A DNA stretch of 64,000 nucleotides from Sulfurovum sp. Lineage in GTDB: Bacteria > Campylobacterota > Campylobacteria > Campylobacterales > Sulfurovaceae. The notes beneath the pieces were generated by a model. The model did no database searches. It worked only from the letters and a program-made list of their open reading frames with translations, and was not told where the DNA came from. This document shows positions 62,107 to 64,000 of the stretch, piece after piece. The stretch spans positions 29,412 to 93,411 of the forward strand of contig JAMOTK010000055.1 in the NCBI GenBank assembly GCA_027062365.1. The letters run 5' to 3'. How positions within the stretch are numbered: position 1 is the first letter of the stretch; each line of letters begins with the position of its first letter. Made by a program: the position numbers and the translations under genes.

Positions 62107-63222
62107 CTATTTGGACAAAAAGTTTCGTATATCTTTACCTAGAGATTGCCCTTTTTGTTCGATAAATTTGTACGTAAAACCAGAGATAAATATCACCCCT
62201 GCTACGATACTGAGTACCAGTATATTGTTATACAAAGGTAACCCCAAGTCCACATAAGGCATATTATCTATTATAGGTATCAACTTTGTATCAAATAACT
62301 TATCTATCATAATAAATACCCAAAGAATATTAAAAACAATAATCACATGTATCATATAAATAGAGTATGAAAGTTTACCAAAATATAAAAATGGCTTTTG
62401 TTTAAGTAAAGAAGAGACCCATCCTTTTTCAAAAGCAAAAATCAATACTTGTAAAGAAAACAATAGACTCATTACCAATGCTTTATATTCTACATTTGAG
62501 CTAATCATATAGCCTACTAAGATTAACAACATTACTTCTAAGATTATAAAAAAGTATCTAGGTATTTTTTCTAGGCTAGATTCGATATTTTTATAGACAA
62601 GATAAGTTAATGCCCCTGCAAAAAAGCTAGATAATCCACGCAAGACAAATTCTGCTATCTCACTTCCTGTTAACATCAAAATAAAAAAAGTTAGCGAAAT
62701 AACAAACCATATCACATATTTGAGTTTTTGCCTAAACAAAAGTGTCACAAAGAAAATCATATACATATAATATTCTATACTAATACTCCACGCAGGAGCA
62801 TTAAAACTAATAGAACTAGCACTAGGTATCCATGCGTGAAGCAAAAAAGCATTAGGGAGTATTTCAGACAAGGCATTGTTACCTGAAAATGGTAATACTG
62901 TTAAATGTACACCACTCTTATAGAGAATATATTTAAGCACTTCTAAAAAAATAAAAGCAAATAAAACAAACATATGCAAAGGTAGTATTCTAAAAGTCCT
63001 AGCGATAAAATAGTCTCTAAATGGAAGATTTTTTTTCCAAGCATACCCATGAGCCAAAACAAAACCACTCAAAATAAAAAAGAATTCCACAAACCAAAAA
63101 CTATGCTTAAAAAAATCAAGCTCCGTAATACTCCCTACATAATGCATGTGATGCACCACAACAAAAATCGCAGCTAACCCTCTAAAACTATCCAAAGTCT
63201 CAAATCTCTTCCCCATATACAA
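62107..63222 (-). CDS. Acyltransferase family 3 membrane protein (OafA-like)
   Basis: A 371-residue protein with about ten transmembrane helices. It starts GKRFETLDSFRGLAAIFVVVHHMHYV, with the Arg-Gly and catalytic His of this family, then FFFILSGFVLAHGYAWK and RIFRILPLHMF-like Arg (RTFRILPLHM). Such enzymes O-acetylate surface polysaccharides, so it may modify the glycan built by the 20-41 kb locus, but it is unlinked to it. Converges with the Omp85 gene one base away. Confidence 0.9.
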   Translation of the reverse strand: MYMGKRFETLDSFRGLAAIFVVVHHMHYVGSITELDFFKHSFWFVEFFFILSGFVLAHGYAWKKNLPFRDYFIARTFRILPLHMFVLFAFIFLEVLKYILYKSGVHLTVLPFSGNNALSEILPNAFLLHAWIPSASSISFNAPAWSISIEYYMYMIFFVTLLFRQKLKYVIWFVISLTFFILMLTGSEIAEFVLRGLSSFFAGALTYLVYKNIESSLEKIPRYFFIILEVMLLILVGYMISSNVEYKALVMSLLFSLQVLIFAFEKGWVSSLLKQKPFLYFGKLSYSIYMIHVIIVFNILWVFIMIDKLFDTKLIPIIDNMPYVDLGLPLYNNILVLSIVAGVIFISGFTYKFIEQKGQSLGKDIRNFLSK

Positions 63223-63323
63223 GCCTAATTTTAAAATAAATCATAGTCAAATATTATAGCTTGTGTTTTAGAAATATGGCTTAAGGGTATTTACGATAAG
63301 ATTGGGTTGAATAAAAAGTTGGG

Positions 63324-63578
63324 TTGAATCCCCATGCTACGTTATATGAGGAGATTTTAGGTAAAGAGTGTAATGCAACTGGAAATTATTTGTCCAATTA
63401 TTCAGCAGATGACTTTTTTATACATGACAATTATAAACGTGCAGAATGGATAAGAAAAGTAGAAGAAGGTTCCAATATAATAACTCAAAAAATCACATTT
63501 ACATTTGATTTAGATTGGAATAATAATAAAATTATTTGTAAAAATATTATAGATATAACAAATCATAGTAGCCAATAA
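63324..63578 (+). pseudogene. Probable gene remnant
   Basis: An open frame of 84 codons beginning at a TTG with no ribosome-binding site. The product (containing YLSNYSADDFFIHDNYKRAEW) has the look of the C-terminal part of a real protein, but no homologue is recognised. A direct repeat TTGGGTTGAAT (63302-63312 and 63319-63329) sits right at its beginning, which hints at a deletion or insertion scar. Confidence 0.4.
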
Positions 63579-63612
63579 ATTTACTCGTTTGTATAATCAA
63601 ATAATTTTTTGC

Positions 63613-63618
63613 TATAAT
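63613..63618 (+). promoter_or_regulatory. Candidate -10 for the antitoxin gene
   Basis: TATAAT with TTGC just upstream, about 30 bases before the ATG at 63649; an AAAGGAT ribosome-binding site follows. A weak TTGTAT at 63589-63594 could serve as -35 (18-base spacing). Confidence 0.45.
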
Positions 63619-63648
63619 TAAGTTAAACACTCTTAAAAAGGATAAATC

Positions 63649-63849
63649 ATGCAACTTCAGCCAAACTATATAGTTGATAATCACAATCATAAAATAGCAG
63701 TTCAATTAGACATAAAAACTTATGAAAAGATTACAGATATACTAGAAGATTATGCACTTTTTAAATTTATGGATGAAAATAAAGATGATGAAAAATTATC
63801 TTTAAAAGATGCAAGAGCATTATACGCTTCACTAAAAAAAGACTCTTAA
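63649..63849 (+). CDS. RelB/Phd-like antitoxin
   Basis: A 66-residue acidic protein with the pattern PNYIVDNHNHKIAVQLDIKT, then YEKITDILEDYALFKFM and LSLKDARALYASL. This is the arrangement of small antitoxins that pair with RelE/ParE-like toxins in many bacteria. Good ribosome-binding site and promoter. The toxin expected immediately downstream is cut off after eight codons (63855-63896). Confidence 0.72.
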   Translation: MQLQPNYIVDNHNHKIAVQLDIKTYEKITDILEDYALFKFMDENKDDEKLSLKDARALYASLKKDS

Positions 63850-63854
63850 GAAGT

Positions 63855-63896
63855 ATGAAAGTTGAATATAGAAAAAAGTGTAACCATTCAGCATAA
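63855..63896 (+). pseudogene. Truncated RelE/ParE-like toxin start
   Basis: Six bases after the antitoxin, an ATG opens MKVEYRKK, the usual N-terminus of RelE-like toxins, followed by CNHSA and a TAA. The sequence after codon 8 does not continue as a toxin in any frame I can see. It looks like an interrupted gene. The sequence after it may belong to an inserted element. Confidence 0.5.
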
Positions 63897-63972
63897 AAGA
63901 AAAAAGCAAAGGAGAGTAGTTTAAAAGTAATTTTTTGATATAGTAAGGGATATATAGTAAGAGGAGTTTTTT

Positions 63973-64000
63973 ATGCATAATCAAGATGAGATGTTAAGAG
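63973..64000 (+). CDS. Start of a gene cut by the window end
   Basis: An ATG with GAGGAG seven bases upstream begins MHNQDEMLR and runs off the window. Nothing more can be said about its product. Confidence 0.35.

Noticed and set aside
1-64000. CRISPR array, tRNA or rRNA genes
   Set aside because: No regularly spaced repeats with unique spacers and no tRNA cloverleaf or rRNA-like conserved segments were seen; the only tandem repeats are those listed.

Overview
The window looks like chromosomal DNA of a low-GC member of the Campylobacterota (Sulfurovum/Sulfurimonas type). I infer this from AT-rich codon use, the gene repertoire (carboxynorspermidine dehydrogenase, a short DsbD, an LpxH-like phosphoesterase, SurE next to TcdA, a YkgJ/TrmN6/TPR cluster) and gene styles common in that phylum. 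No rRNA, tRNA or CRISPR array was found. All functional calls come from reading motifs; no database search was run.

Layout. (1) 1-4.76 kb: a heavy-metal RND efflux pair (adaptor plus pump) with a small secreted protein, bracketed by REP-like palindromes. (2) 4.9-6.3 kb: a bacterial poly(ADP-ribose) polymerase with the eukaryote-like order WGR, helical regulatory domain, ART. (3) 6.3-10.5 kb: housekeeping genes: YqaA/DedA-like, LpxH-like, argC and greA on the minus strand, then surE and tcdA on the plus strand. (4) 10.5-12.7 kb: a four-gene envelope module (two DUF4178 proteins, a 56-residue secreted peptide, DUF350). (5) 12.7-20.0 kb: the alpha-2-macroglobulin/PbpC pair, with the macroglobulin carrying two C-terminal YARHG repeats. 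(6) 20.1-40.8 kb: a long minus-strand surface-polysaccharide locus (epimerase, flippase, EpsG-like polymerase, many glycosyltransferases, and modifying enzymes), interrupted by one pseudopilin gene. (7) 40.9-51.7 kb: mixed metabolic and membrane genes (M29-like peptidase, phosphoesterase, AEC transporter, polyamine enzyme, dsbD, trpC, TPR, YkgJ, TrmN6-like). (8) 51.7-53.9 kb: hicAB, a nucleotidyltransferase-fold protein and msrB. (9) 54.0-56.3 kb: a DUF1538 membrane protein with PII-like and CBS-domain partners. (10) 56.3-57.6 kb: a NERD-domain gene split by a 10-bp tandem repeat. (11) 57.6-62.1 kb: EEP phosphatase, two-component system, chorismate mutase and a POTRA-less Omp85 barrel. (12) 62.1-64 kb: an acyltransferase, gene debris, and an antitoxin whose partner toxin is cut off after eight codons.

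The most interesting items are the NERD gene, where removing one 10-bp unit would restore a single 437-residue nuclease/zinc-ribbon protein (a candidate phase-variable switch), the complete PARP, the DUF1538-PII-CBS operon and the DUF4178/DUF350 operon. The polysaccharide locus implies a surface glycan carrying formyl, methyl and possibly amide groups. The nearby macroglobulin/PbpC pair, Omp85 protein, acyltransferase and LpxH-like enzyme all act on the cell envelope.
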